From assembly GCF_029210395.1 (NCBI RefSeq), contig NZ_JARGDP010000003.1, positions 1 through 64,000 of the forward strand: DNA of 64,000 nt, in the 5' to 3' direction. How positions within the stretch are numbered: the first letter of the stretch is position 1; every line of letters begins with the position of its first letter. The notes beneath the pieces were generated by a model. The model saw nothing but the letters and a program-made list of their open reading frames with translations. It did no database searches and was not told the DNA's origin. This stretch comes from Petrocella sp. FN5 (GTDB lineage Bacteria > Bacillota > Clostridia > Lachnospirales > Vallitaleaceae). The position numbers and the translations under genes are program-made. Shown here piece by piece: positions 25,377-34,587 of this stretch.

Positions 25377-26369
25377 CTACTTATTATTCTGCTCAAACTT
25401 CCAGGCATCCCTGACCATTTCTTCAATGCCAAGCTCAGCCTTCCACTTTAATTCTTTCTCAGCTTTGCTGGCGTCTGCATAGCACGTAGCAATATCTCCC
25501 GGACGTCTTCCAACAATCTCAAAAGGAACATCGATGTCATTTACCTTCATGAAGGCATTAACAAGTTCTAAAACAGAAGTACCTTTGCCGGTTCCAAGGT
25601 TATAGATGTTAACACCATCTTTAAGATTCTCGATGGCCTTAACATGCCCCTTAGAAAGATCAACAACATGTATATAATCACGAACTCCGGTGCCGTCAAT
25701 GGTATCATAATCGTTTCCGAATACACTAAGTTTGGGAAGTTGACCCTTAGCTACTTTAGTCACGAAAGGCATAAGATTGTTTGGAATTCCGTTAGGATCC
25801 TCGCCAATCAATCCACTCTCATGAGCACCTACTGGATTGAAATATCTCAATAGACTTACAGCAAAATTAGGATTAGCACGGGCTGTATCAGTTAATATTC
25901 TCTCGCTCATGGCTTTAGTTTCGCCATAAGGATTGGTAGTCTTCTTAAGTTCCATATCTTCTTTGAGTGGAGATGGTTGATCACCATACACTGTTGCCGA
26001 TGAACTGAAAACAAACTTATTCACACCATACTTTACACACATCTTGCTTAGTACCATAGTACTTACCAAATTATTATAATAATACTCGAGTGGCTTGGAA
26101 ACAGATTCTCCTACCGCTTTAAGTCCAGCAAAGTGAATCACACCATCAATCTTATGTTTATTGAAGATTTCCTCTACCTTTGCTTCATCCGTCACATCGA
26201 TTTGACAGAACGTTGGTTTAATGCCAGTTATGGTAGATAACTTGTCAAGTACTTCAATCTTTGAGTTGATAAGATTATCAGCGATGATTACTTCATGGTT
26301 ATTTTTAATTAGTTCTATTGTCGTATGGCTGCCAATAAAGCCTAGGCCTCCGGTTACTAATATGTTCAT
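25377..26369 (-). CDS. galE: UDP-glucose 4-epimerase GalE
   Basis: Interconverts UDP-glucose and UDP-galactose (or the N-acetyl forms) for polymer assembly. The 330 residues show the NAD-binding TGGLGFIGSHT at the start, the catalytic Ser in FSSSATVYG and the Tyr-x3-Lys in NPYGETKAMSE, all intact and at normal spacing. AGGAGGT precedes the ATG. It is the last gene of the polysaccharide cluster, 35 bases after kdsC. Confidence 0.93.
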   Translation of the reverse strand: MNILVTGGLGFIGSHTTIELIKNNHEVIIADNLINSKIEVLDKLSTITGIKPTFCQIDVTDEAKVEEIFNKHKIDGVIHFAGLKAVGESVSKPLEYYYNNLVSTMVLSKMCVKYGVNKFVFSSSATVYGDQPSPLKEDMELKKTTNPYGETKAMSERILTDTARANPNFAVSLLRYFNPVGAHESGLIGEDPNGIPNNLMPFVTKVAKGQLPKLSVFGNDYDTIDGTGVRDYIHVVDLSKGHVKAIENLKDGVNIYNLGTGKGTSVLELVNAFMKVNDIDVPFEIVGRRPGDIATCYADASKAEKELKWKAELGIEEMVRDAWKFEQNNK

Positions 26370-26404
26370 TGGTTGTGGTCACCTCCTAAATTACAATTTT
26401 GACT

Positions 26405-26869
26405 CTATATTTGTAATATTATCTGTTCAATGAATTCTCTTACAGCGCCTTCTCCACCACTCTTATTACAAATATAATCCACTTCTTTTTTTACAGCATC
26501 AACTGCATCCGCTGGACAACCAGTAAATCCAGATTCTCTCATGCATTGGAGATCATTCTCATCATCACCAATATACGCAACTTCTGCCAAACTGCATCTG
26601 TAGCGTTCAACAAGTTCTTTAAGTTTTTCAATCTTATTTTCTTCACCTTGATATAGTTCTTCTATTTTTAACTCTTCTGATCGCCTTTTGAGAATTTCTG
26701 ATTCTCTTCCAGTAATTATCGCTGGAATAATATTTAAGGAACGTAATTTAGAAATTCCCAATCCATCTTTTACATTAAACGCCTTAAGCATTTCACCTTC
26801 TGAACCAATATATATTTTACCGTCCGTTAATGTCCCATCTACATCCATAACTAAAATTTTAATTCTCAT
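26405..26869 (-). CDS. kdsC: KdsC-type 3-deoxy-octulosonate 8-phosphate phosphatase
   Basis: HAD-superfamily phosphatase, subclass IIIA, 154 residues, with catalytic MDVDGTLTDG (Asp9, Asp11), IITGRES and GDDENDLQCM. The cap-less tetrameric KdsC form matches this length. It would remove phosphate from Kdo-8-P or a close relative before CMP activation. Its start overlaps the kdsD stop (ATGA), and the kdsA and CMP-transferase genes lie just upstream, so the pathway assignment is strong. Confidence 0.87.
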   Translation of the reverse strand: MRIKILVMDVDGTLTDGKIYIGSEGEMLKAFNVKDGLGISKLRSLNIIPAIITGRESEILKRRSEELKIEELYQGEENKIEKLKELVERYRCSLAEVAYIGDDENDLQCMRESGFTGCPADAVDAVKKEVDYICNKSGGEGAVREFIEQIILQI

Positions 26870-27834
26870 AGTACTATACCCGCATTAAGAATATCTTGTA
26901 ATCTTATTGTTCCGATTGATTGGTTATTTTTATCTACGATTGGGGCACTTGAGATATTCTTCTGCTTTAAAATTTGTAACGCCTCAATAGCCATCATTTC
27001 TTCAGTTAAAATTGTAGGGTTTTGTGACATCACTTCATCTACCACTAAGTTGTAGACATCAACCCCTTTTTCTAATTGACGTCGTAAATCCCCATCAGTA
27101 ATTACACCTCTAATAAGTGAATTACTATCGATTACTGTTACCATACCTAGTCCTTTTTTACCCATTTCTACTATTGCATTCTTGAGAGTCTCACCTCGAA
27201 TAACAACAGCATTATTCTGCTTGCATGCCATAATATCCTTAACTTTTATAAATAGCTTTTTCCCCAAAGAGCCAGCAGGATGATATAAGCCATAATTATT
27301 CTCATTAAATCCATAAACTTTGGACGCAACAACGGCTAATGCATCGCCATAAACTAATGAAGCTGTCGTACTTGATGTTGGTGCTAATCCCATATAACAC
27401 GCTTCATCAAATTTTGTGAACACTTGTGATATATCGCTATGTTTTATTAATGTAGAGTTCGCATTTCCAGATATTCCGATAAGTGTAGCCCCTATTGCTT
27501 TAATGTTGGTAAGTAATCTAGTAACCTCTTCACTTTCACCACTATAACTAATCGCAATCACAACATCTTCTTTCCCAATCATTCCCAAATCACCATGAAG
27601 AGCCTCTGCCGGATGTAAAAAGAATGAAGAGGTGCCCAAACTAGCCATAGTTGCAGCAATTTTTCTTCCAATATGCCCCGGTTTACCCATACCAGTGATA
27701 ATAACTTTGCCTTCACAGTTGGTAATTGCATCTATAATTTTCAAAAAATCACTATTTAATGAGTCCCTAACAGACTCAAGTGCATTAATCTCAATATCAA
27801 AAACTCTTCTTGCTTCTTGTAATAAATCCATCAA
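26866..27834 (-). CDS. kdsD: KdsD-type arabinose-5-phosphate isomerase
   Basis: Converts ribulose-5-phosphate to arabinose-5-phosphate, the first dedicated step of Kdo synthesis. The 322 residues contain an N-terminal SIS domain (VIITGMGKPGHIGRKIAATM, SYSGESEEV, and a His-rich FLHPAEALHGDLG region) and two C-terminal CBS domains (about 205-320), the normal KdsD/KpsF layout. It is 8 bases from kdsA and overlaps kdsC. Confidence 0.88.
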   Translation of the reverse strand: MMDLLQEARRVFDIEINALESVRDSLNSDFLKIIDAITNCEGKVIITGMGKPGHIGRKIAATMASLGTSSFFLHPAEALHGDLGMIGKEDVVIAISYSGESEEVTRLLTNIKAIGATLIGISGNANSTLIKHSDISQVFTKFDEACYMGLAPTSSTTASLVYGDALAVVASKVYGFNENNYGLYHPAGSLGKKLFIKVKDIMACKQNNAVVIRGETLKNAIVEMGKKGLGMVTVIDSNSLIRGVITDGDLRRQLEKGVDVYNLVVDEVMSQNPTILTEEMMAIEALQILKQKNISSAPIVDKNNQSIGTIRLQDILNAGIVL

Positions 27835-27842
27835 AACTCCCC

Positions 27843-28616
27843 CTACTTATGAACTGAATTGTATATATCAACTAACTTTATCAGCAATGGTTTAAGGTCT
27901 TTTAATGGAACCATGTTAGGCCCGTCAGACTTTGCATTATCAGGGTCAGGATGCACCTCCATGAATAAACCATCAGCACCTACCGCTATGGCTGCTTTTG
28001 CTAGATATTCAACGTATTCACGGTTACCACCAGTAGCATCACCTTTTCCACCTGGTTTCTGAACACTATGTGTTGCATCAAATATTACTGGATATCCAAA
28101 CTTCTTCATTTCAATAATTGCTGTCATATCAACAACTAAATTATTGTATCCAAAGGTAGTCCCTCTTTCAGTAAGATTAATATTCCTGTTTCCGCTTTCT
28201 TCTAGCTTGTTGACAACATTCTTCATATCCCAAGGAGCTAAAAACTGTGCTTTCTTAACATTAACTTCTCTTCCTGTTTTTGCTGCAGCAACTAAGAGAT
28301 CAGTTTGTCTACATAGAAATGCAGGAATTTGAAGAATATCAGCCACTTTAGAAACAGGTTCAGCTTGATATGGCTCGTGAATATCTGTTACTACCTTTAG
28401 TCCATAAGTATCTTTAACTTTCTTAAGAATACGTAAGCCTTCTTCCATTCCTGGTCCTCTATATGAGTATATTGAAGTCCTATTGGCCTTATCAAAAGAA
28501 GCTTTAAATACATATTCAATTCCTAATTCATCAGTGATTTTCTTTACTTCCTTTGCAACCTCTAATACCATTTCTTCATTTTCTATAACACATGGACCCG
28601 CAATTAATCTGAACAT
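27843..28616 (-). CDS. kdsA: KdsA, 3-deoxy-8-phosphooctulonate synthase
   Basis: Condenses phosphoenolpyruvate with arabinose-5-phosphate to Kdo-8-phosphate. The 257 residues show IAGPCVIEN at the N-terminus, [24 protein letters not shown] and [19 protein letters not shown], typical of KdsA rather than DAHP synthase (the S-x-R-G pattern [12 protein letters not shown] is diagnostic). Between the CMP-sugar synthetase gene (3 bases away) and kdsD. Confidence 0.92.
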   Translation of the reverse strand: MFRLIAGPCVIENEEMVLEVAKEVKKITDELGIEYVFKASFDKANRTSIYSYRGPGMEEGLRILKKVKDTYGLKVVTDIHEPYQAEPVSKVADILQIPAFLCRQTDLLVAAAKTGREVNVKKAQFLAPWDMKNVVNKLEESGNRNINLTERGTTFGYNNLVVDMTAIIEMKKFGYPVIFDATHSVQKPGGKGDATGGNREYVEYLAKAAIAVGADGLFMEVHPDPDNAKSDGPNMVPLKDLKPLLIKLVDIYNSVHK

Positions 28617-28619
28617 AAT

Positions 28620-29279
28620 TTACTCTCCTTTATTCATGTTTTGACTTATTAATAAAGCAAACTCATAATCTTCTTTAGTATCTATATCTACCGCTTCAAT
28701 GCTATCAACTTCTTGAATATATGGTTTGAACCCTATTCTTCTTCGATTTTCAGTGAATATTTCTTTTCTGAACATAAAGAATCCGCTGGTTTCTACATAT
28801 ATTGGTTCCATGTCTTGTGTTCTCGGTACATCATTTAAATCATAATTTATTGGTTTACCATTATACCATGCAAATGTTTGAACTCTTTGAGCTGAAAATG
28901 CCGAATCATAATCACCATCAATCATTTTATCTAGGGCTGATTCAACTGTTTCCCGCTTTATAAAAGGTGATGTTGTGTGTGCTAATATATAAATATCAGC
29001 CTTTACTTCTTTTATAAAAGCATCATAAATATCAAATCCTTTTACTAAATCCCCATCAAGTTGTTTATCTCTTTTTAGAAATTTTACTTTATCGGGTATG
29101 TATTCTTTGACCTTCTCATCACTACAATATACATACACCTCATCAATTCCTTTTGTCCTAGAAAGAGTATCTAGTATGTGCCAACAAAGGGGTTGCCCTC
29201 CTACGGGCAATATGTTCTTATTTGGTAATCGTTGACTATTTAATTTTATTGGTACAAAAGCAACTGTTTTCATTTCCAT
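28620..29279 (-). CDS. CMP-sugar cytidylyltransferase (NeuA/KdsB-like role)
   Basis: Activates an ulosonic acid as the CMP derivative. The sequence has VPIKLNSQRLPNKNILPVGG (nucleotide-binding loop), YILAHTTSPFIKRETVESAL and IEAVDIDTKEDYEFA (metal-binding Asp pair), the cytidylyltransferase pattern. It resembles NeuA/PseF-type enzymes more than classical KdsB. Start ATG 29279 follows GAAGG at 5 bases. Beside kdsA, its substrate is probably Kdo or a related eight-carbon acid; this is inferred. Confidence 0.8.
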   Translation of the reverse strand: MEMKTVAFVPIKLNSQRLPNKNILPVGGQPLCWHILDTLSRTKGIDEVYVYCSDEKVKEYIPDKVKFLKRDKQLDGDLVKGFDIYDAFIKEVKADIYILAHTTSPFIKRETVESALDKMIDGDYDSAFSAQRVQTFAWYNGKPINYDLNDVPRTQDMEPIYVETSGFFMFRKEIFTENRRRIGFKPYIQEVDSIEAVDIDTKEDYEFALLISQNMNKGE

Positions 29280-29310
29280 ATAAGCCTTCTTTCTCATCTT
29301 ATTTATAATT

Positions 29311-30825
29311 TCAAATTCTCAGGATTTTTTTAATTAATTTCTTTTGTTTGTCTGTTAATCTATTTCCAATTGCTGTTCTAACTTTTATCAAGTATCCATG
29401 TTTGATATAAGATACTATATATATCTGGATGAACATTTTGAGCTTCTTAACATATGATTTAAAAGTAATCTTGAAATTCTTACTCTCATTCAAACTATAA
29501 AATTCATCAATCAGCATAATATCTTTAAGATCTTTAGGCCTTTTCTGATGAGCTTTTCTATCTCTAATAATTTGTATTGATGCAAATTTAATCCCTCTGA
29601 AATAAAAATGTTTATCAAACTCCTGAATTACTTCATTATCAGTATATTTGATATCAGATCCTGATCGTAAATGATATCCTTTATAGACAATATCTACATT
29701 ATCTGAAAGTTTTACAAATTCATCTGGAAACCTGTTATCTCTCATACTAGTCTTTAAAATAAAATCAATATCTGTTGAGTTTCTAATTCCCATTACTTCA
29801 AGACTTGAACTGCCCACAATACAGCAATCGTTAGATGATAATCCATGATTCTTAAGTACTGAAATATATTCCTCTAACCATTGGAGAAACTCTTTTCGAT
29901 ACTCAATATTCTTTCTTTTTCTTATCATATCAATGTTAAATTTATTAAGCAAAATGTTGTTAAGATATATGTTATGCTCTGCATTATCTGTTGTATGAAT
30001 TGTTGCAAATTTATCTACATCAACTAAAGTACTTAATTCTTGTCTAATGAACGTTTTTAGTTCCACAGTTTCTTTGCATATTAATTGATTTTTTTCATAA
30101 ATGAAATTTGGTTCTTCTATATTAAATACAACTATTCGAAAATCTAATGGGAATTTCATTAAAAATTTTATTTTATTTTTTATGTTGAACGATGGAAATA
30201 CACCGAACTCATATGAATATATATCTTCAATCATAGAAACAAAAGCATATCTATCAAAACTGAAATCTTTCTCACCAACAATTTTAAATCTTTCACCAAT
30301 AATTTTTTCAACATTTTCCCATTTGTTTTTTATTGCTCCCCACAAAATTCCGATATAAGTATTTTGAGGTTTTAAACAAACATATTTATTTAAAATATTT
30401 GAAATATCATCATCAAAATTATTCTTCACAAGCCAATCAAAATCCCATGTCAAGCCTTCCTTATCAGAAAATTCAACATACATATCTGAATTGAAATAAA
30501 GGCAACAAGACAACCTATGGGCTCCATTAAGAATTATTTTATTATTACGTGATACTGGTATAGGATAATTCTTGTTAAAGCCTTCAATTTTCATGGATTC
30601 TATCAAATTGTTAAAATCATTCACATAATCATTAATCAATTTCTTCTTATCCTCGAATCCACCTGTTCTAAGGGCAATATGCCGTTTATATAAATCTAGA
30701 CAATAATTGTAATTTTTTTGCTTTACATATGCTTCTACATACATATATTTTATTACCAAATCTAATCTCTCCGGCAATAAATACTCTATGACTTTGGATT
30801 TATCAATTTTTATAATTTCGCCCAT
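29311..30825 (-). CDS. Nucleotidyltransferase-fold protein with ParB-like N-terminal region
   Basis: About 504 residues from ATG 30825, which follows AAGGAGA. The N-terminal part has PIPVSRNNKIILNGAHRLSC, a ParB/sulfiredoxin-like loop with the Asn-Gly-x-His-Arg signature (about 95-115). The C-terminal part has VGSSSLEVMGIRNSTDIDF (about 335-355), a nucleotidyltransferase motif with paired acids and VDIVYKG. Two catalytic-looking folds in one protein within a polysaccharide cluster is unusual. It may attach a nucleotide-linked group such as a phosphocholine- or glycerol-type decoration. Function not recognised. Confidence 0.5.
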   Translation of the reverse strand: MGEIIKIDKSKVIEYLLPERLDLVIKYMYVEAYVKQKNYNYCLDLYKRHIALRTGGFEDKKKLINDYVNDFNNLIESMKIEGFNKNYPIPVSRNNKIILNGAHRLSCCLYFNSDMYVEFSDKEGLTWDFDWLVKNNFDDDISNILNKYVCLKPQNTYIGILWGAIKNKWENVEKIIGERFKIVGEKDFSFDRYAFVSMIEDIYSYEFGVFPSFNIKNKIKFLMKFPLDFRIVVFNIEEPNFIYEKNQLICKETVELKTFIRQELSTLVDVDKFATIHTTDNAEHNIYLNNILLNKFNIDMIRKRKNIEYRKEFLQWLEEYISVLKNHGLSSNDCCIVGSSSLEVMGIRNSTDIDFILKTSMRDNRFPDEFVKLSDNVDIVYKGYHLRSGSDIKYTDNEVIQEFDKHFYFRGIKFASIQIIRDRKAHQKRPKDLKDIMLIDEFYSLNESKNFKITFKSYVKKLKMFIQIYIVSYIKHGYLIKVRTAIGNRLTDKQKKLIKKILRI

Positions 30826-30892
30826 CCACTCTTCTCCTTCTTTTGTTTCTTCACACATCGTAAAAACATACTATGGAAAGTTCAAAGTATAC

Positions 30893-32299
30893 TTAACCTT
30901 GCAAATGAGGTTTAATAACTTTTTTAAAAAATAATAAGCATGTTAATAAAATACCCAACAACCTAATATAGATCCAATCTTTGAATATAATAAAAAAAGC
31001 AGTGCTAATTAATACATATAAGACTGAATGAACATGAAAACGGATGCCGAAAATACTTTTCTTAATTACTTTTGAAGTCAATATATAATGAAAAACAAAT
31101 AATAGAAAATATGATATAGTAGTTGCAACCGCTGCAGCGATGTATCCATATATTGGTATCAATATAATATTAAGTGATATATTTATCATTGCCGCTAATA
31201 CCGTTCCTATAGAAATCAATTTGGTTCTTTTTAGCGCAAACTCAACATTCACCTCAAATGCATATAAAAACTGAAAATAATGTGCCATAAATATCCAAGG
31301 AACAATATCTAATCCAATCCAATATGCTGAATCTGCCATCAATTTCACTAACTCAGTGCTGATCATTAATATGACAACGTATACAAATGTAAATGAGTCC
31401 CTATATAGTATTGCTCTATCTCTTATAACTTGAACTTCGTCATTTTTTAACTTCTCAAAAAACCAAGGCAACCATGCTTGGCTAAAAGAAACTGCAATTA
31501 CAGTAACAATTGTACCTATATTGTAAGCAAAGCTGTATATTCCAGTTGCAGATTCCCCTATATAATGATTGATTAGCACCCTATCAAATTGATTATTTGC
31601 AACGTTCGAGAGATTATGAAATATCAATGGCATTGAAAGTACTAGTCCGTATTTCCAATATTTAACATCAAAATACCTTCTACCTTTTTTAAGAAGATAG
31701 AATAAGGCAAAAATGCCTGTGAAAACTATTGGTATTCCATTACCTAATATTTTCCCAATATGTCTCGTTCCATCAAAAATATACATAATGAGGTAAATTG
31801 ATAATAAAACACCAAATATTGATGAAAATATCGATATTAAAGATACTGCCTTGTACTTGTATTCATACCGCAATTTAGTAATCAATAGTTCATTAATAAA
31901 AGAAAAATATGCTTGAAATGATATCATATAGAATAATAAATCTGAGAAACCAAGTATGTTTTGTACTGAAGTTTTTAAAAATACAAATACCACAAAAAAT
32001 GCAGAGAATATAATCATGGTCAAAGTAGTTATACTTGAAGAGAACTGATCATATTCTTCAGGAAAATCATATTTCGCTCGTCTTATACTTTCATTTAGAC
32101 TTAGTCCAATGAGAATAGATAAAATAATAACCCAAGTATTATATAAAGATACAAGACCATAATCTTCAGTTGATAAGATTCTGGTGAAGACTGGAATCGT
32201 AATGAATGCGAGCCCTTTCACAAAAAAATTTGTAAATGTATACCAGCTTCCAGCTTTAATAATTTTATTATTTCGCAAAATAGACACTAATCTTCTCAT
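30893..32299 (-). CDS. Wzx-type oligosaccharide flippase
   Basis: Integral membrane protein, 468 residues with about 12-14 transmembrane helices, of the MOP (MATE-like) polysaccharide exporter superfamily. The N-terminal pattern GSWYTFTNFFVKGLAFITIP and FTRILSTEDYGLVSLYNT is typical of Wzx. It translocates lipid-linked repeat units across the membrane for the Wzy polymerase. Together with wzy and the priming transferase it shows a Wzx/Wzy-dependent route. Confidence 0.88.
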   Translation of the reverse strand: MRRLVSILRNNKIIKAGSWYTFTNFFVKGLAFITIPVFTRILSTEDYGLVSLYNTWVIILSILIGLSLNESIRRAKYDFPEEYDQFSSSITTLTMIIFSAFFVVFVFLKTSVQNILGFSDLLFYMISFQAYFSFINELLITKLRYEYKYKAVSLISIFSSIFGVLLSIYLIMYIFDGTRHIGKILGNGIPIVFTGIFALFYLLKKGRRYFDVKYWKYGLVLSMPLIFHNLSNVANNQFDRVLINHYIGESATGIYSFAYNIGTIVTVIAVSFSQAWLPWFFEKLKNDEVQVIRDRAILYRDSFTFVYVVILMISTELVKLMADSAYWIGLDIVPWIFMAHYFQFLYAFEVNVEFALKRTKLISIGTVLAAMINISLNIILIPIYGYIAAAVATTISYFLLFVFHYILTSKVIKKSIFGIRFHVHSVLYVLISTAFFIIFKDWIYIRLLGILLTCLLFFKKVIKPHLQG

Positions 32300-32301
32300 A
32301 A

Positions 32302-33456
32302 TTATTTTTCATCCTTGATACTATCTATGAAATTTTTGATGATTTCAACATTTGATTTATTCTTTTCCATTTTGTTAACTAAATAATTATATATAAATCT
32401 TCGATATCTTGTTCTGTCTAGTACAACATTAAAATTTGATTGTTTTTCAATATCTACGAGAGTGGACCCTAATAACTTAGAATATTCAATAGTAGCCAAA
32501 GCCCAATCTCTTGTTCCTTTTTCTAACATTTCATTATAGTATAAAAAAACAATTGGCTTGTATGCTAATACTGCGTTCATAGTTGAGGTTGAGTCATGTG
32601 TCATTACAAATTCAGAAAATTTTACTAAATTCGCTGTTTTGTATTTTATGATCTTTCTTCCGTTAAATTGTTCCTCATTGTAATCAACTTTAGGATGAGA
32701 AGCAATAATTACTTCAACATTCAACTCATTTTCCACATAATCAAACAATTTATTTAATAAAGAAAAATATTTTTTAGGTTCAACACTCTCTTCACCTCTA
32801 AGTATCAAAATATCTGATAAATAAGGTATTTTAGAATCTAGAAATACTGCATATTTATTTTTTAATAATCGTTTTTCATCTTGTACACTTAAATGCTCAT
32901 CATACTTAATGTGATGCATTGGTATATATTTTTTTGCTGGTGAATATGTCAGTTTAGGAGGTGTCAAGCAATAATCATTTAATAACCCTTTATAATGGAA
33001 TTTATAATAAATTTTTCTTAAAGGTTTGTTCGAGCTTAAAAGTGCTTTAATTCTATCAACTACAGCTCCATCTTTTGAAAAAATTTGTCCTTTCTTTCTA
33101 ATATAAGTGGCTAAACCATCCTTATCTACATCTATTATTATCCCATTATGTTTTTTGATAATTTCAAATACCCTAGGATTCTCATTAGGATAAAAATACG
33201 ATGTTATAATTATAGGGTTCGGTCCAATGTCAACTAATCTATTCTCCAACTCTTCATAATTACTAATATTAATTACTTCTTTTATCTTATCTGGAAAATC
33301 AACATCTTTATACTTTTCATAAATTCCACTATATAATTTTAATATTGACCACAATTCGATCTCATAATAATTATTCAACTGTTCCACAAATAAGTCTCTA
33401 AATTCTTTTTTTGTAAAATACGTTGTACTTGCCATAAAAACAATCTTAGACATCAT
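32302..33456 (-). CDS. Putative CDP-glycerol-transferase-like/glycosyltransferase-fold protein
   Basis: About 384 residues. I recognise no named family with confidence. A Rossmann-like C-terminal half is suggested by VEVIIASHPKVDYNE, IIKYKTANLVKFSEFVMTHDSTSTMNAVLAYKPIVFLYYNE, where HDSTSTMNAVL resembles the donor-binding loop of GT-B or CDP-glycerol-transferase-like enzymes. The start may be 33456 or 33453 (tandem ATG after GGAGG). Three bases separate it from the flippase gene, so a role in repeat-unit assembly is likely. Confidence 0.5.
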   Translation of the reverse strand: MMSKIVFMASTTYFTKKEFRDLFVEQLNNYYEIELWSILKLYSGIYEKYKDVDFPDKIKEVINISNYEELENRLVDIGPNPIIITSYFYPNENPRVFEIIKKHNGIIIDVDKDGLATYIRKKGQIFSKDGAVVDRIKALLSSNKPLRKIYYKFHYKGLLNDYCLTPPKLTYSPAKKYIPMHHIKYDEHLSVQDEKRLLKNKYAVFLDSKIPYLSDILILRGEESVEPKKYFSLLNKLFDYVENELNVEVIIASHPKVDYNEEQFNGRKIIKYKTANLVKFSEFVMTHDSTSTMNAVLAYKPIVFLYYNEMLEKGTRDWALATIEYSKLLGSTLVDIEKQSNFNVVLDRTRYRRFIYNYLVNKMEKNKSNVEIIKNFIDSIKDEK

Positions 33457-33477
33457 CACCCCTCCCTTCCTATCAAT

Positions 33478-34587
33478 TTAATTTTTAAGCTTAACACATG
33501 TATGGTACTCTTCTTCATATAATTTACTCATAATTTTAACATCGAAATCTTTGGATTTTCTGTAGGCATTTTCTTTCATTCTAGATAGTAGTTGATGATT
33601 AGTCGCTAAAGTAACAATCGCAGAACTAAGCGATTGTAAATCATTTGGCTTTACTAATATGCCTTCTTCTCCGCTACTAACTACATCGGGAATCCCTCCT
33701 ACTTCAGGTGCTATTATCCCTAGTCCAGTAGCCATAGCCTCAAGAACTGATAATGGTAAACCTTCATATCTTGAGGACAGTATAAATAAATCAGATTGTT
33801 GAAGATATTTTACAACATTGTTAGTGTTGCCAACGAGTTTTACTTTATCGCCAATACTCAGAGCTACTATTTTTTCCTCAATTTCTGTACGTAACTCACC
33901 ATCTCCAACAAGCGTTAGTTCTAAATCACTAACTTGCTTAAGTGCTATTGAAAAGGCCTCCAACAACAAAGAATGATTTTTTTGATAGCTAAAACGAGCG
34001 ACACAGCATAATTTAGTTACATTATTCTTAAACATCTCATCGTTATCATGATTAGGTTTAAAATATTTCGTATCAATACAGTTATATATTAATGGAATTA
34101 TCTTGTCAGAAATCCCGTAATAATCCTTAATTGAATTTTTTATCAGATTTGATATTGCAATAGGTGTTGCTATTCCTCTTTTGTACATTAATTTCATAAC
34201 GCCTAAGTATAGACGTGGCATTTCTTTTGAAGCTTCATTATGAATAGTATGAATCCATCCTACATTCGCATTAAAGACTTTCCATGGTATGGAGTAAATT
34301 GCTGCATTAAGATGAGTGTGGATAACAGAAGGTTTAATTTTTTTAAGTTCATTGAAAAGTTTTATAAAAGTCTTAACATCAATTCCACTCTTTTTGTTTA
34401 AGTAAATTAATCTAACCCTATCTTCATCTATCAAATCTTCATATACATTGTTTTTTTTAGAATATAAACTTATCAAATAGACCTCAAAGTTTTTCGAATC
34501 TATATTATTCGCTAAATCAATAACCATTTTTTCTGCACCACCTGTTGAGATAGATGGAATTATGCATACGATCTTATCTTTTTTCAC
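33478..34587 (-). CDS. Family 4-type glycosyltransferase
   Basis: 369-residue GT-B enzyme: STGGAEKMVIDLANN at the N-terminus (acceptor domain), CVARFSYQKNHSLLLEAF, VGDGELRTEIEEK and SSRYEGLPLSVLEAMATGLGI with the E-x7-E retaining motif near 280-290. It transfers a sugar from a nucleotide donor to the growing repeat unit on the cytoplasmic face. Start overlaps the polymerase gene by 4 bases (34584-34587). Confidence 0.85.
   Translation of the reverse strand: MKKDKIVCIIPSISTGGAEKMVIDLANNIDSKNFEVYLISLYSKKNNVYEDLIDEDRVRLIYLNKKSGIDVKTFIKLFNELKKIKPSVIHTHLNAAIYSIPWKVFNANVGWIHTIHNEASKEMPRLYLGVMKLMYKRGIATPIAISNLIKNSIKDYYGISDKIIPLIYNCIDTKYFKPNHDNDEMFKNNVTKLCCVARFSYQKNHSLLLEAFSIALKQVSDLELTLVGDGELRTEIEEKIVALSIGDKVKLVGNTNNVVKYLQQSDLFILSSRYEGLPLSVLEAMATGLGIIAPEVGGIPDVVSSGEEGILVKPNDLQSLSSAIVTLATNHQLLSRMKENAYRKSKDFDVKIMSKLYEEEYHTCVKLKN

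Noticed and set aside
25207-25482. Plus-strand 91-codon frame with hydrophobic residues
   Set aside because: Overlaps the galE 3' end antisense, has no ribosome site and poor codon use; chance frame.
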